Assembly (NCBI GenBank): GCA_963787185.1
Contig: CAWBCC010000020.1
Span: 193,496 to 257,495 of the forward strand
DNA: 64,000 bases
Source: JAJXZP01 sp963787185
Lineage (GTDB): Bacteria > Spirochaetota > Spirochaetia > Treponematales > Rectinemataceae
Direction: 5' to 3'
Made by a program: the position numbers and the translations under genes. This document shows positions 1 to 8,597 of the stretch, piece by piece. Position 1 is the first letter of the stretch; each line of letters begins with the position of its first letter. The notes beneath the pieces were generated by a model. It was not told the DNA's origin and searched no databases. It saw only the letters and a program-made list of their open reading frames with translations.

Positions 1-1245
1 GATGTGGGGACGAGACTCCTTCTGAAGACCGTGGCTCGCGATCCGGTCTTGGCCAAGGCGCGCAGGGTGCTCGATGCGGGCTGCGGCGTCGGCGTCATCG
101 GGCTCGCCCTCGCGAAGGCCTTCCCGGGAGCCGAGGTCGTGCTTCGCGACCGGGACAGTCTGGCTGCGGCTTTCGCGGAACGAAACCGTCTCAAGAACAA
201 GCTTCGCGATGCCGTGGAATGGATCGATCCTGCCACGGGGGAGCGCCGTGAAGCGAGGTCGGCCCCCGAGGTCGGCCTCGGCCTTCTCGCCGACGGACGC
301 GAAGGGGGGCCCTTCGACTACGTGCTGTCGAACCTGCCCGCCAAGGCCGGCGCCCCCGTGCTCGAAGCCTTCTTCGCCCGGGCGGGAAGTCTCTCTTCCT
401 CCCGGTCCCTGCTGTCGGCCGGCGGGCGGCTCGCCGTCGTCATCGTACACACTCTGGCCGAGGCCGCCGCCCTCTGGATCGAAAAGGCGGGCCTCAGGAT
501 TCTGGAAACGGGCCGCGGATCGATGCACAGGGTCTTCATTCTCGAACGCAGCTCTTCCGGGGCGGAGGCTCCGAGCATGCCCCGGGTCGAGTCTCCGCCC
601 TTTTCGGGGGGTCGCGGCCCCTATTTGGATCTGGAAGGGCTCGACCTTTCGGTCTATGTCCGCAGGGAGGGACGCTTCAAACTCGGGCTCGCGACCTATC
701 CGGCGCGCGGCTTTTGGGGTTTGCCGGAGTTCGATACGCCGAGCTTCGGAAATGTCGTCGCCGCCGATCTGGCCGAACGAACCCTCGCCGACGGCCGCGT
801 GCGCGAGGCCCTGCTCGTCAATCCCGGAGTGGGTCATCTCGCACTCTGGGTCGCCAAGCGTCTCGGAGCTCTCGCGATCACGGGTGCCGCACGAGATTTG
901 CTTTCCCTCGGGGCGACGGGCGCGAACCTGGCCTCCGCGGGCTTCTCCTCGGACCCGGCATCCGGCGGATTCGTCTATCGCGCCGCCGATTCGCTCAGAC
1001 TCGACGAATTGCCCGAGGACTCGCAAGACGCGCTCTTCGAAGCGCCCGATATAGTGCCCGGATTCGACTGGGCCGCTCTCTCCTGGGAGCGCGCCGGACG
1101 CCTGGTCAGAGCCGGCGGCAGGTATATGGCCATCTGTCCGCCCACTGAGATTGCTCGTCTTGAAAAGCGCCGCGTCTCCGGTTGGCGCCTTCTCGGCGAA
1201 CGGCGCAAGCGCGGCTTCGCCGCCATGGCCTGGCAGCGGACCTGA
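1..1245 (+). CDS. Class I SAM-dependent methyltransferase, RsmC/RlmG-like, 5' end cut by window edge
   Basis: The frame is open from base 1, so the true start lies upstream of the window. The first visible residues (DVGTRLLLK) match the segment just before motif I in the RsmC/MTS methyltransferase family, and motif I follows as LDAGCGVGVIGLALA. The usual NPPF catalytic-site motif is replaced by SNLPAKAG, so the N6/N2 amino-methyltransferase chemistry of RsmC is not assured. Residues from about 200 onward look like a second, degenerate Rossmann methyltransferase half (LLVNPGVGHLALWVAKRLGA, later RLVRAGGRYMAICPP). RsmC proteins also carry a degenerate N-terminal copy, but here the degenerate half is C-terminal. 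The RNA substrate is unknown. Family confidence is good, specificity poor. Confidence 0.7.
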   Translation, partial: DVGTRLLLKTVARDPVLAKARRVLDAGCGVGVIGLALAKAFPGAEVVLRDRDSLAAAFAERNRLKNKLRDAVEWIDPATGERREARSAPEVGLGLLADGREGGPFDYVLSNLPAKAGAPVLEAFFARAGSLSSSRSLLSAGGRLAVVIVHTLAEAAALWIEKAGLRILETGRGSMHRVFILERSSSGAEAPSMPRVESPPFSGGRGPYLDLEGLDLSVYVRREGRFKLGLATYPARGFWGLPEFDTPSFGNVVAADLAERTLADGRVREALLVNPGVGHLALWVAKRLGALAITGAARDLLSLGATGANLASAGFSSDPASGGFVYRAADSLRLDELPEDSQDALFEAPDIVPGFDWAALSWERAGRLVRAGGRYMAICPPTEIARLEKRRVSGWRLLGERRKRGFAAMAWQRT

Positions 1246-1291
1246 GCTACAGGGGGGCGATCGTTTCAACGCGGACTTGAAAAGAGTTTCG

Positions 1292-1451
1292 TCACAGCGA
1301 CACGGCGGCAAGAGGGAGGAGGGCCGGGAGGTGAAGAAAGGCGCGAAGGAGCAAAGGCAAGAGAGAAGATAATAACCAATATTCGCATGGCTTCCTTAAT
1401 CCCCCCAAATCCTCTCTCACATTTCTCTTTGCCTCCGTGCCTCTGTGGTTA
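1292..1451. repeat. Short inverted-repeat-bounded element (MITE-like)
   Basis: The left end (CACAGCGACACGGCGGCAAG, from 1293) is an imperfect inverted copy, about 16 of 19 matching, of the right end (TTGCCTCCGTGCCTCTGTGG, to about 1449). The 120 bp between carries no plausible gene and is less GC-rich than its surroundings. End motifs of the type 'accacagaggcacagagg' recur, from my memory, in intergenic DNA of many environmental bacteria. The element sits directly upstream of the truncated PEP carboxykinase, where that gene's missing N-terminus would be expected. Mobility is inferred only from structure. Confidence 0.5.
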
Positions 1452-1508
1452 TTCTTTTCATGATTTCCGCCGACATTCTCCCCAGTCGAAACCGGGACGT
1501 TTTCACAA

Positions 1509-2738
1509 TTGAAACGGTATGTCGGCGAGCGGAACGGCCTTTCCTTGCCAAATTCGAGTTTCGGGTGTACACCGGAATGGAGTCCGGTCTCGCCGCTCGA
1601 ACCGGGAGAGAAGGACCTCCCATGGCCCTGCGACCCCGATCGAAAGTACATCGTCCACTTCCCTGAAACCAGAGAAATCTGGTCCTACGGCTCCGGTTAC
1701 GGCGGCAACGCCCTTCTCGGGAAAAAGTGTTTCGCACTCCGCATAGCCAGCGCTATCGCCCGCGACGAGTCCTGGCTAGCCGAACACATGCTCATCCTGG
1801 GCCTTACCGATCCCCGAGGCGCAAAGCGCTATGTCGCCGCGGCCTTCCCTTCGGCCTGCGGCAAGACGAACCTCGCCATGCTCGTTCCCGCCATTCCCGG
1901 CCGGGCGGTCGAGACGGTCGGGGACGATATAGCCTGGATGCGCTTCGGCCGGGACGGCCGTCTCTATGCGATAAACCCCGAAGCAGGTTTTTTCGGCGTG
2001 GCTCCCGGCACCAGTCAGGCTTCGAACCCGAACGCCATGATGAGCCTGACCTCGAACGCTATCTTCACCAATTGTGCGCTCACCCCCGACGGGGATGTCT
2101 GGTGGGAGGGGATCGGCTACCCCGCGCCCAAAGGCACGGTGGACTGGCAGGGGAAGCCCTACGAACCGGGCTCCGGCCGGCCCGCCGCGCACCCCAACGC
2201 CCGCTTTACCTGTCCTGCGCGGCAGTGTCCGGTCATCGACCCCGCCTGGGAGTCGCCCGGAGGGGTTCCGATATCGGCCATTCTGTTCGGCGGAAGGCGC
2301 CCCAGCACGGTGCCGTTGGTGCACGAGACGAGGTCTTGGGCGCACGGCGTTCTCATGGGATCCATCGTCGCCAGCGAGACCACCGCCGCGGCCGCCGGAG
2401 AGCCGGGCCGCCTTCGAAGGGACCCCTTCGCCATGCTGCCTTTCTGCGGCAACAACATGGGCGACTATTTCGGACACTGGCTGAAGATGGGCAAGCATGC
2501 GGGAAGCGGGGAGGGAGGGGCGACCGACAACGCGATAGGCGCCATTCCCGCTCCCGGGGCCCTCGACCTGTCGGGCCTCGACCTGGACGAGGACGCGTTG
2601 CGCGAACTGTTTCGCGTCGACCCTGAGGAATGGCGAGTCGACATCGAGGATGCGCGGCGGTATTTCGCCAAGTTCGGAGATCGGCTGCCGCCCGAACTGT
2701 CGCGCCAGCTGGACGAGCTCGCCGCTCGTCTGGTCTGA
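1509..2738 (+). pseudogene. pckG: Decayed GTP-type phosphoenolpyruvate carboxykinase
   Basis: PEPCK (GTP) interconverts oxaloacetate and PEP in gluconeogenesis or CO2 fixation. Clear family blocks are present: KYIVHFPETREIWSYGSGYG, LLGKKC, AEHMLILG, the P-loop FPSACGKTNLAM, VGDDIAW, NPEAGFFGVAPGT and GGRRPSTVPLV. Two losses argue against function. Family homology starts only near 1590, so roughly the first 200 of about 600 residues, including the PEP/oxaloacetate-binding Arg of the N-domain, are gone. After HWLKMGKHAG an in-frame deletion of about 40 residues removes the conserved NWFR...FLWPGFGENSRVL segment, whose Phe and Asn residues bind the guanine base. The C-terminal helical end is then intact. 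The reading frame stays open, so decay looks recent. A functional minimal variant is unlikely but not excluded. Confidence 0.75.
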
Positions 2739-2801
2739 GGGGCGGTCGTCGCGGAGCGTCGTCGTCGCGGAGCCTTCGCCTTCCGAGGATTCGGCAGGAA
2801 T

Positions 2802-2830
2802 TTGCATTGACGCCGGGGACTCGTTATCAT
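2802..2830 (+). promoter_or_regulatory. Sigma-70 promoter, leaderless type
   Basis: TTGCAT and TATCAT are separated by 17 nt. The -10 ends 6 nt before the ATG at 2837, so transcription should start at or next to the start codon. No Shine-Dalgarno sequence is present. Confidence 0.6.
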
Positions 2831-2836
2831 TGAATC

Positions 2837-3727
2837 ATGAACAAGTCAGAGTCGGCCATCCTCGAGGCGAAGACGCCCGAGGAATACATCGACAGGTCCC
2901 TGAAGGCAAAGCTCAGCCCGGCGGCCAAGGCGCGGCTCGCCCGGACGTGGATGGAATCGACGGGTTATTCGAAAGAGGACATACTGCGCGCCCGCAATCG
3001 GCATCCCTACTGGAAGCAGAAGAAAATGGAGGGTTCCGCCGAGCGAACCCGGCGCAGGCTGGCGGCACACGACTATTCCGGCGGCTCGTCGGTGGATTGG
3101 AATCGCCGGCTCGTGACCGAGTTTCTGAGCCTCAACGCCAGAGATTCTTCGGGCCATTACGAGCTGAAGGACTGGCAGCTCGCCGAGCGCTTCGGCGCCA
3201 CGATACCCTCCATTCAGTACATGAGGCGAAAGCTCCGCAAAGTGCGAGACATTCTCGGGACGCGAGTCTCGTCCGAGAAGGTGGTGGACTATCTCCTGCG
3301 GGCCGAATCCGTGCTCTCCCGCGGCAAGGGAGCCGTCGAGGAACTTCAAAAGAGCGAACGCTCCAAGAGCAACGCGACCACGACGAAATCTCCGACGAAA
3401 GGCGCCGCCCTGAAGTCGGGCGCCGCGGCGAAGCATGCGGCCGCGCCTGTCGCGAGAAAGGCGGTCGCGAGAAAGGCGGTCGCGAAGAGCGCCGGCGCGA
3501 AGAATCGAGCCGCGAAAAGCCTCGGCGTGAAGAGCAGAGGCTCGAGAGCCGCCGCGACGGTCGGTGCGGTGAAGAATGCCGCCGCAAAGAATGCATCGGC
3601 AAACAAGTCCGGTGCGAGGAGCGCCATCGCGGGCAAAGGCGGTCCGACGGCGAAACGCGCCCCGGCTTCGGTCGGGAGGATCGCCGCCCGGGGGGTCGCT
3701 TCGAGGGCGACGAAAAGACAGGGATAG
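2837..3727 (+). CDS. Conserved protein with histone H1-like Lys/Ala-rich C-terminal tail
   Basis: This 296-residue protein has two parts. Residues 1 to about 175 form a mixed-charge, probably globular domain (start MNKSESAILEAKTPEEYIDR; later WQLAERFGATIPSIQYMRRK, which resembles a helix-turn-helix). Residues about 176-296 are almost entirely Ala, Lys, Arg, Ser and Gly in AKKA-like repeats, as in eukaryotic H1 and bacterial Hc1/Hc2/AlgP-type tails. The tail DNA contains a 15-bp unit repeated exactly near 3455-3485. The likely role is DNA binding or nucleoid compaction, with the N-domain supplying sequence or partner recognition; this is inference. I do not recognise the N-domain as a named family. 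The ATG is chosen because a promoter lies immediately upstream. Confidence 0.7.
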   Translation: MNKSESAILEAKTPEEYIDRSLKAKLSPAAKARLARTWMESTGYSKEDILRARNRHPYWKQKKMEGSAERTRRRLAAHDYSGGSSVDWNRRLVTEFLSLNARDSSGHYELKDWQLAERFGATIPSIQYMRRKLRKVRDILGTRVSSEKVVDYLLRAESVLSRGKGAVEELQKSERSKSNATTTKSPTKGAALKSGAAAKHAAAPVARKAVARKAVAKSAGAKNRAAKSLGVKSRGSRAAATVGAVKNAAAKNASANKSGARSAIAGKGGPTAKRAPASVGRIAARGVASRATKRQG

Positions 3728-3803
3728 GACGTGCAGGCGACGCCCGAACTCCCGCCGCGGGGAGGGAGCTCGGCGCTCGCAGACAGGGTTCGGATCGGCG
3801 CAC

Positions 3804-5870
3804 TCAGAGCTGACCGGCGGGGGCTTCCGAGAAGGGATTCGCCCGCGCCAGCACCTCCCGCAGCACGGCATTACCGGGCGATGTCAAGGAAGGATCTCTT
3901 TCTATCACGGCAAAGGCTTCGGCGCGCGCCTTCTCGAGGATTCGCGCGTCGCGCACGGGATCCGCGATATTGAGGCGCAAATAGCCCGACTGGGCCGTGC
4001 CCGCGAGCTCACCCGGGCCTCTGATGCGCAGATCCTCTTCCGCCAACGCGAATCCGTCGGTACTCGCGAGCATCGCCTTGAGCCTCGCCTTCGCTACCTC
4101 CGTCAAACCGTCGGAATAAATGAGGAAGCAGTAGGATTGATCCGGTCCGCGGCCGACGCGCCCCCTCATCTGGTGGAGGGCGGCCAAGCCGAAGCGCTCC
4201 GCATGTTCGACGACCATGGCTGCCGCATTGGGCACGTCGACGCCCACCTCGACGACGCTCGTGGCCACGAGAATCTTCGAATTTCCCCCGACGAAATCGT
4301 CCATCGCCCGCCTTTTCTCCTCGTCCTTGAGCCGTGAATGTATGAGGCCCAGCGAGAACTCGGGGTAGACTTCTTTGCGCAGATGCTTCGCCATGGCCTC
4401 GGCGTTCTTGAGCTCCAGGCGATCGGATTCTCCTATGAGCGGATAGACGAAATACGCCTGGCGCCCCGCCGCGAGAAGGCCTCGCACGAACTCGTAGACG
4501 CGGCCTTCGTTGCCGCCCTTCGCCAGATGCGTCACGACACTCTTGCGACCGGGCGGCATGGTCCTGATCGTCGACACCTCGAGGTCTCCGAAGACGGTCA
4601 GCGCGAGCGTCCGGGGGATGGGCGTGGCGGTCATCATCAGAATGTCGGGGAGAACGCCTTTGCGTCCGAGCGCCAGACGCTGCAGAACGCCGAAGCGATG
4701 CTGCTCATCGACGACGGCCAGCCGCAGGCTCTTGTATTCGACATCCTCCGAAAACAGGGTCTGGGTGCCCAGGACGAGATCGATCCGGCCTTCGCGCAGG
4801 GCCGCGAGGAGGAGGGGGCGCATCGAGTCGTCGACGTTGCCGCTCAGAAAAGCGAGCCTGAGGCCCAGAGGCTCGAGCAGGCGGGCGGCGGTGGCTGCAT
4901 GCTGGCGGGCGAGCAGTTCCGTCGGTGCCATGAAAGCCGCCTGACCTCCCGCCTCGATGGCGTCCAGGCAGGCGAGGAAGGCGACGAGGGTCTTGCCCGA
5001 GCCGACATCGCCCTGAAGGAGCCTCGCCATCGGCCTCGAGGCGCTCATATCGCGGGCGATCTCGTCGGAGGCCGAGACCTGATCGGCGGTGAGCGCGAAG
5101 GGAAGCCTCTCTATGAGGCGGGACTTGAGCAGGCCGCGTACGGGCGGTCTCGGTACCTCGGCTTCGCGACGGCGCATCGCCCTGCGCGCGACGGCGATCT
5201 GGAAGTAGAAAAGCTCCTCGAAGATCAGACTGTTGCGCGCTTCCTCGAGGCGCTGTCCGTTCTCGGGGAAATGCGCCGACGCGAGGGCCTCGCGTTTGGG
5301 AAGGATGCCGAGCCGCTCGCGCAGACCCGGAGGCAGCTCCTCCTCGACCCGCGAACCGTACTCGGCGAGGGCTCGTTTGACCAGCCTGCGCATCTGCCCC
5401 TGTTGCAGGCCTTCGGTGAGAGAATAGACGGGCAGGATGCCCGTCGCCGCCCCTGCCTTGTCGTCGACGCGCTCGGCTTCGAACGCGCTCGACTGGATGT
5501 CGCCGTATCGGAACGTGAACTTGCCCGTGACGACTACGCCGGCGCCTATGGGCAGGCTCCGTTCCAGGAAGGGGCGGTTGAAGCACGCGAGGACGGCCGT
5601 TCCCGATTCGTCGCGGATACGTATCTTGAGCGTTCGCATGCGCCCGAATCCGAACCATTCGTGATCGACTACCCGGGCGAGCGTATGCACGCGTTCGGCC
5701 GAGGCGAAGGAGGCGATCGGAACCATGCGGCTGCGGTCGTCGTAGTCGCGCGGGTAATGGAGGAGGATGTCGGCCACCGAGTATATGCCGAGCCGCGCCA
5801 GACGTTCCGCGTTGGAACGTCCGACCCCGCTGATGAGAGTGACCGACTGGCTCAATTCGCGCAGGAACAC
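3804..5870 (-). CDS. recG: ATP-dependent DNA helicase RecG
   Basis: RecG remodels stalled replication forks and branch-migrates Holliday junctions. The 688-residue product has the usual family length. An N-terminal wedge/OB region (residues about 1-230) begins VFLRELSQSVTLISGVG, including the helix-hairpin-helix-like ISGVG. The superfamily 2 helicase core has Walker A LLQGDVGSGKT near residue 285, DEQHRFG (motif II) near 386, TATPIPRT (motif III), and QMRGRVGRG (motif VI) near the C-terminal third. The GTG at 5868-5870 is chosen because family homology begins exactly there and a TATTCT -10 ends 6 nt upstream; a longer in-frame extension to 6110 is not family-like. It is convergent with the H1-tailed gene and divergent from the carboxypeptidase gene. 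Confidence 0.93.
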   Translation of the reverse strand: MFLRELSQSVTLISGVGRSNAERLARLGIYSVADILLHYPRDYDDRSRMVPIASFASAERVHTLARVVDHEWFGFGRMRTLKIRIRDESGTAVLACFNRPFLERSLPIGAGVVVTGKFTFRYGDIQSSAFEAERVDDKAGAATGILPVYSLTEGLQQGQMRRLVKRALAEYGSRVEEELPPGLRERLGILPKREALASAHFPENGQRLEEARNSLIFEELFYFQIAVARRAMRRREAEVPRPPVRGLLKSRLIERLPFALTADQVSASDEIARDMSASRPMARLLQGDVGSGKTLVAFLACLDAIEAGGQAAFMAPTELLARQHAATAARLLEPLGLRLAFLSGNVDDSMRPLLLAALREGRIDLVLGTQTLFSEDVEYKSLRLAVVDEQHRFGVLQRLALGRKGVLPDILMMTATPIPRTLALTVFGDLEVSTIRTMPPGRKSVVTHLAKGGNEGRVYEFVRGLLAAGRQAYFVYPLIGESDRLELKNAEAMAKHLRKEVYPEFSLGLIHSRLKDEEKRRAMDDFVGGNSKILVATSVVEVGVDVPNAAAMVVEHAERFGLAALHQMRGRVGRGPDQSYCFLIYSDGLTEVAKARLKAMLASTDGFALAEEDLRIRGPGELAGTAQSGYLRLNIADPVRDARILEKARAEAFAVIERDPSLTSPGNAVLREVLARANPFSEAPAGQL

Positions 5871-5876
5871 CGAACC

Positions 5877-5905
5877 AGAATAGCACGACGACGGCCGGCG
5901 CAGAA
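5877..5905 (-). promoter_or_regulatory. Putative leaderless promoter of recG
   Basis: On the minus strand TATTCT ends 6 nt before the GTG start. The -35 is weak (TTCTGC at 17 nt). Support comes mainly from the same spacing at other genes in the window. Confidence 0.4.
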
Positions 5906-6048
5906 GAGAGCCGAGCGCAGCGGCTCCGCCCCCTCCGCCGCGCGCGATGGGCGGACGAAAGAGCACCGCCGGAGGCAATGCGCCTTGCCGCCCGCCGCGC
6001 CTGGTGCTAGGATTCCCGTGCGGCGGCACGGCACGCTCGGGAGCAAAG

Positions 6049-7569
6049 ATGAACAAAGACCTCGCGCGACTCGTCGAACTTGACCGCGAGCGGAGCCTCG
6101 CGATGCACATCGGGGCGATTCTGGGCTGGGACCAGGAAACTTACATGCCCCCTTCGGGGATCGAGGAGCGTTCCGAGCAGCTTGCCCTGATCGAAGCTCT
6201 CGCCCACGAGAAGGCCACCGGGCCCGAGATAGGGGAACTCCTCTTCAGGCTCGGATCGACGACGGAGAATCCGCTCGGCGATGCTTCGCTCGAGCCGATG
6301 GAGAGAGCTTATCTGCGCGTCTCGCGACGCGAGTACGACAAGGACACCAAGCTTCCGACGGAGCTCGTCGCGGAGATGGCCCGCGCGGCGAGCCTGTCTC
6401 AGGCCGCCTGGGCCGAGGCGCGACGGCGCGACGATTTCGCGGCCTTTTCGCCGCATCTCTCGAAGATGATCGAATTGAGCCGCCGCGTCGCCGCCTGTCT
6501 GGGCCCCGACAGGAAGCCCTACGATGTCCTGCTCGACCTCTACGAGCCCGGCAGCACGGAGGATTCCATCGCCGCGATATTCGCGGCCCTTCGCGTCGAA
6601 CTGGGCGCCCTGCTCGGCAAGATACGCGGTCGGCCCCAGGTCGACGACTCGGCCCTCCGTCGATACTGCCCCGCCGGGCGTCAGGCGGCCATAAGCGCCT
6701 GGCTGATGGACGTCCTCCACTACGATCGCTCTCGAGGGCGGATCGATACGACGGCCCATCCCTTCACGACGACCCTCGGACGCGACGACGTGCGCATCAC
6801 CACCCGCTACGTCGAGGATTATTTTCCGTCGAGCCTTTTCTCGACGGTCCACGAGACGGGGCACGCGTTGTACGAACTCGGCATCGACCCCGGCCCGGCC
6901 TTCGCCCGCACGCGGTTGTCCGAGGCGGCCTCCATGGCCGTCCACGAGTCGCAGTCGCGCTTGTGGGAGAATCTGGTGGGGCGCTCCTTCGACTTCTGGA
7001 AACTCAAGTACGCCCGTCTCGCGGAACTGTCGGGCGGGTGCCTCCAAGACCTGGGATTGGACGCATTCTTCAGGGGCGTGAACAAGGTGGAGCCCTCGCT
7101 CATTCGAACCGAAGCCGACGAGGTAACCTATGGTCTCCATGTGATTCTCCGCTTCGAACTGGAGGGCGACCTCATCGCCGGCGATCTCGCCGTGGCCGAT
7201 CTTCCGGCGGCCTGGAACGCCGGGATGAAAGAGCTCCTCGGGGTCGTGCCGCCGGACGACGCACGCGGCTGTCTCCAGGACATCCACTGGTCCATGGGTT
7301 CCTTCGGCTACTTCCCGAGCTATGCGCTCGGCAATCTCTACGCCTCGCAATTCTGGTCCGCGATGCGGGAGGAGATACCCGCGCTGGAGACCGAGATAGA
7401 GAAGGGCAACCACGCTCTGCTCTTGGCCTGGCTGCGCCGAAACGTGCACAGGCACGGCGCGGCCTACCTGCCCGGCGAGCTGGTCGAGCGCGCGACGGGA
7501 GCGCCGCTCGATGCCGGGCACTTCGTGGCCTACCTCAATAGAAAGTACGCCTCGGTGTACGGATTCTAG
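6049..7569 (+). CDS. M32 family metallocarboxypeptidase (carboxypeptidase Taq type)
   Basis: This 506-residue cytoplasmic zinc carboxypeptidase would remove C-terminal residues from peptides. The zinc motif HETGH is at residues 268-272, preceded by FSTV as is typical, and followed by the family block SMAVHESQSRLWEN and later EADEVTYGLHVILRFELE. The N-terminal GAILGWDQETYMP and C-terminal SYALGNLYASQFW blocks are also M32 signatures, and the length matches the family. Start ATG at 6049 has GGAGCAAAG just upstream and is where homology begins; an in-frame upstream ATG at 5947 adds non-family residues. It is divergent from recG and followed 9 nt later by an unrelated membrane protein gene. Confidence 0.92.
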   Translation: MNKDLARLVELDRERSLAMHIGAILGWDQETYMPPSGIEERSEQLALIEALAHEKATGPEIGELLFRLGSTTENPLGDASLEPMERAYLRVSRREYDKDTKLPTELVAEMARAASLSQAAWAEARRRDDFAAFSPHLSKMIELSRRVAACLGPDRKPYDVLLDLYEPGSTEDSIAAIFAALRVELGALLGKIRGRPQVDDSALRRYCPAGRQAAISAWLMDVLHYDRSRGRIDTTAHPFTTTLGRDDVRITTRYVEDYFPSSLFSTVHETGHALYELGIDPGPAFARTRLSEAASMAVHESQSRLWENLVGRSFDFWKLKYARLAELSGGCLQDLGLDAFFRGVNKVEPSLIRTEADEVTYGLHVILRFELEGDLIAGDLAVADLPAAWNAGMKELLGVVPPDDARGCLQDIHWSMGSFGYFPSYALGNLYASQFWSAMREEIPALETEIEKGNHALLLAWLRRNVHRHGAAYLPGELVERATGAPLDAGHFVAYLNRKYASVYGF

Positions 7570-7578
7570 TGGGGCGCG

Positions 7579-8532
7579 GTGGGCCCCGGCCTCGAGGCGA
7601 GTCCGTATCTTTGGGCGGCTCCGGCCGCACTGGGTGCCGGGCTCGCCGCGGGTCAGGCGCTCGCCTGGATGCTCGCCCGCGTGCGGTTCGCGGCTTCGCG
7701 CGCCGATGCGGCGCCGCCGACGTTCGCGCGCGGCCGTCTCGGAGACCTCCGAGATCGTCGCGCGGGACGGCCGGCACGCGCCGGCGCCTTCGCGAGTCTG
7801 GGCATCCTAGCATTCGCCGGACTGCTCGTCTTTCCGCCCAAAGACTACCTCGCCGCGCCGGCGCTCTGTGTCTGGGCCCTGTTTTTCGGCGTCGCGGGCA
7901 TGGTCGCCGGTCTCCGGCCGCGCGCGGGCGGGACGGCGGCGGCGGCCCTGGCGCTCGCCGCCTTCGGCCTCGTCCGCGTCGCGGTCCTATCCTGGACTCC
8001 GTTCGAGGGAAATATCGAAATCGCGCGACTCTTTCCCCTGGAGACTTCGAGCCCGCAGGACGGATCGGTCTATCGCGCCGAACTTCGTCTCGCCGGAGGC
8101 GGAGCGGCCGCGTCTCCCGGACTGATCGAATTGCCCCGCGGACAGACGGCGATCGTCGTGGAAAGCATGGAGCTGCGCGGCCCTCTCGCCTTTCTCGCGC
8201 TCTTCCCGAGAAGTCCCTCGGTCGTTCTGCGCCTGTACCGTGTCGTGGCGATCGCCGGCGGAAGCGAGCCGCCCTATTTTCTGCCCCGGGTCGAGGGCCC
8301 AGTGGACCGGCTCGTCTCGCATTTCGCGCCGTTGGACCCGACGCTGGGCTTCGTGCCGGGCGCTCCCGGGGTCGCGAGAGAAGCCCTGGCCGGCCTGTTC
8401 GTCCGCATGCGCGCCGCGAGCGCCGCGAGCGATGTCCAGCCGCTCCAAATCGTCGTCTTCAGCCTGGGAGACGATCGTATCCCCCATGCCGCGCCCTCCA
8501 CGGGCGGAAGCCCGGGCCTGTTCTTTCGCTGA
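7579..8532 (+). CDS. Hypothetical membrane protein
   Basis: I do not recognise this 317-residue protein. It has a hydrophobic helix near residues 10-32, then an Arg-rich loop (about 33-70), two or three further hydrophobic segments between about 70 and 140 (AGAFASLGILAFAGLLVF; LCVWALFFGVAGMVAGL; AALALAAFGLVRVAVL), and a long soluble C-terminal part of about 175 residues that should lie on one face of the membrane. The start is a GTG 9 nt after the carboxypeptidase stop, so co-transcription is likely. High-GC codon use matches the neighbours and supports it being real. Confidence 0.6.
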   Translation: MGPGLEASPYLWAAPAALGAGLAAGQALAWMLARVRFAASRADAAPPTFARGRLGDLRDRRAGRPARAGAFASLGILAFAGLLVFPPKDYLAAPALCVWALFFGVAGMVAGLRPRAGGTAAAALALAAFGLVRVAVLSWTPFEGNIEIARLFPLETSSPQDGSVYRAELRLAGGGAAASPGLIELPRGQTAIVVESMELRGPLAFLALFPRSPSVVLRLYRVVAIAGGSEPPYFLPRVEGPVDRLVSHFAPLDPTLGFVPGAPGVAREALAGLFVRMRAASAASDVQPLQIVVFSLGDDRIPHAAPSTGGSPGLFFR

Positions 8533-8557
8533 GGCCTCGCCGACGGCGGGCTCGGGC

Positions 8558-8587
8558 TTGAATCGCCGGGCCCTCCGATGCTAGTCT
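8558..8587 (+). promoter_or_regulatory. Sigma-70 promoter for the TauE gene
   Basis: TTGAAT and TAGTCT are separated by 18 nt. The -10 ends 10 nt before the ATG at 8598, leaving a predicted leader of about 4 nt. Confidence 0.5.
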
Positions 8588-8597
8588 CGGCCGATCA

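Noticed and set aside
1776..2807. Long minus-strand frame opposite the PEPCK gene
   Set aside because: High GC gives long open frames antisense to real genes. Its translation shows no family pattern and no promoter.
5947..6048. Upstream in-frame start for the M32 carboxypeptidase
   Set aside because: It adds non-family, Arg/Pro-rich residues and overlaps the divergent recG promoter region. ATG 6049 has its own ribosome-binding site.
4338..6083. 581-codon plus-strand frame opposite recG
   Set aside because: It is the antisense of a well-supported helicase gene and has no recognisable motif.
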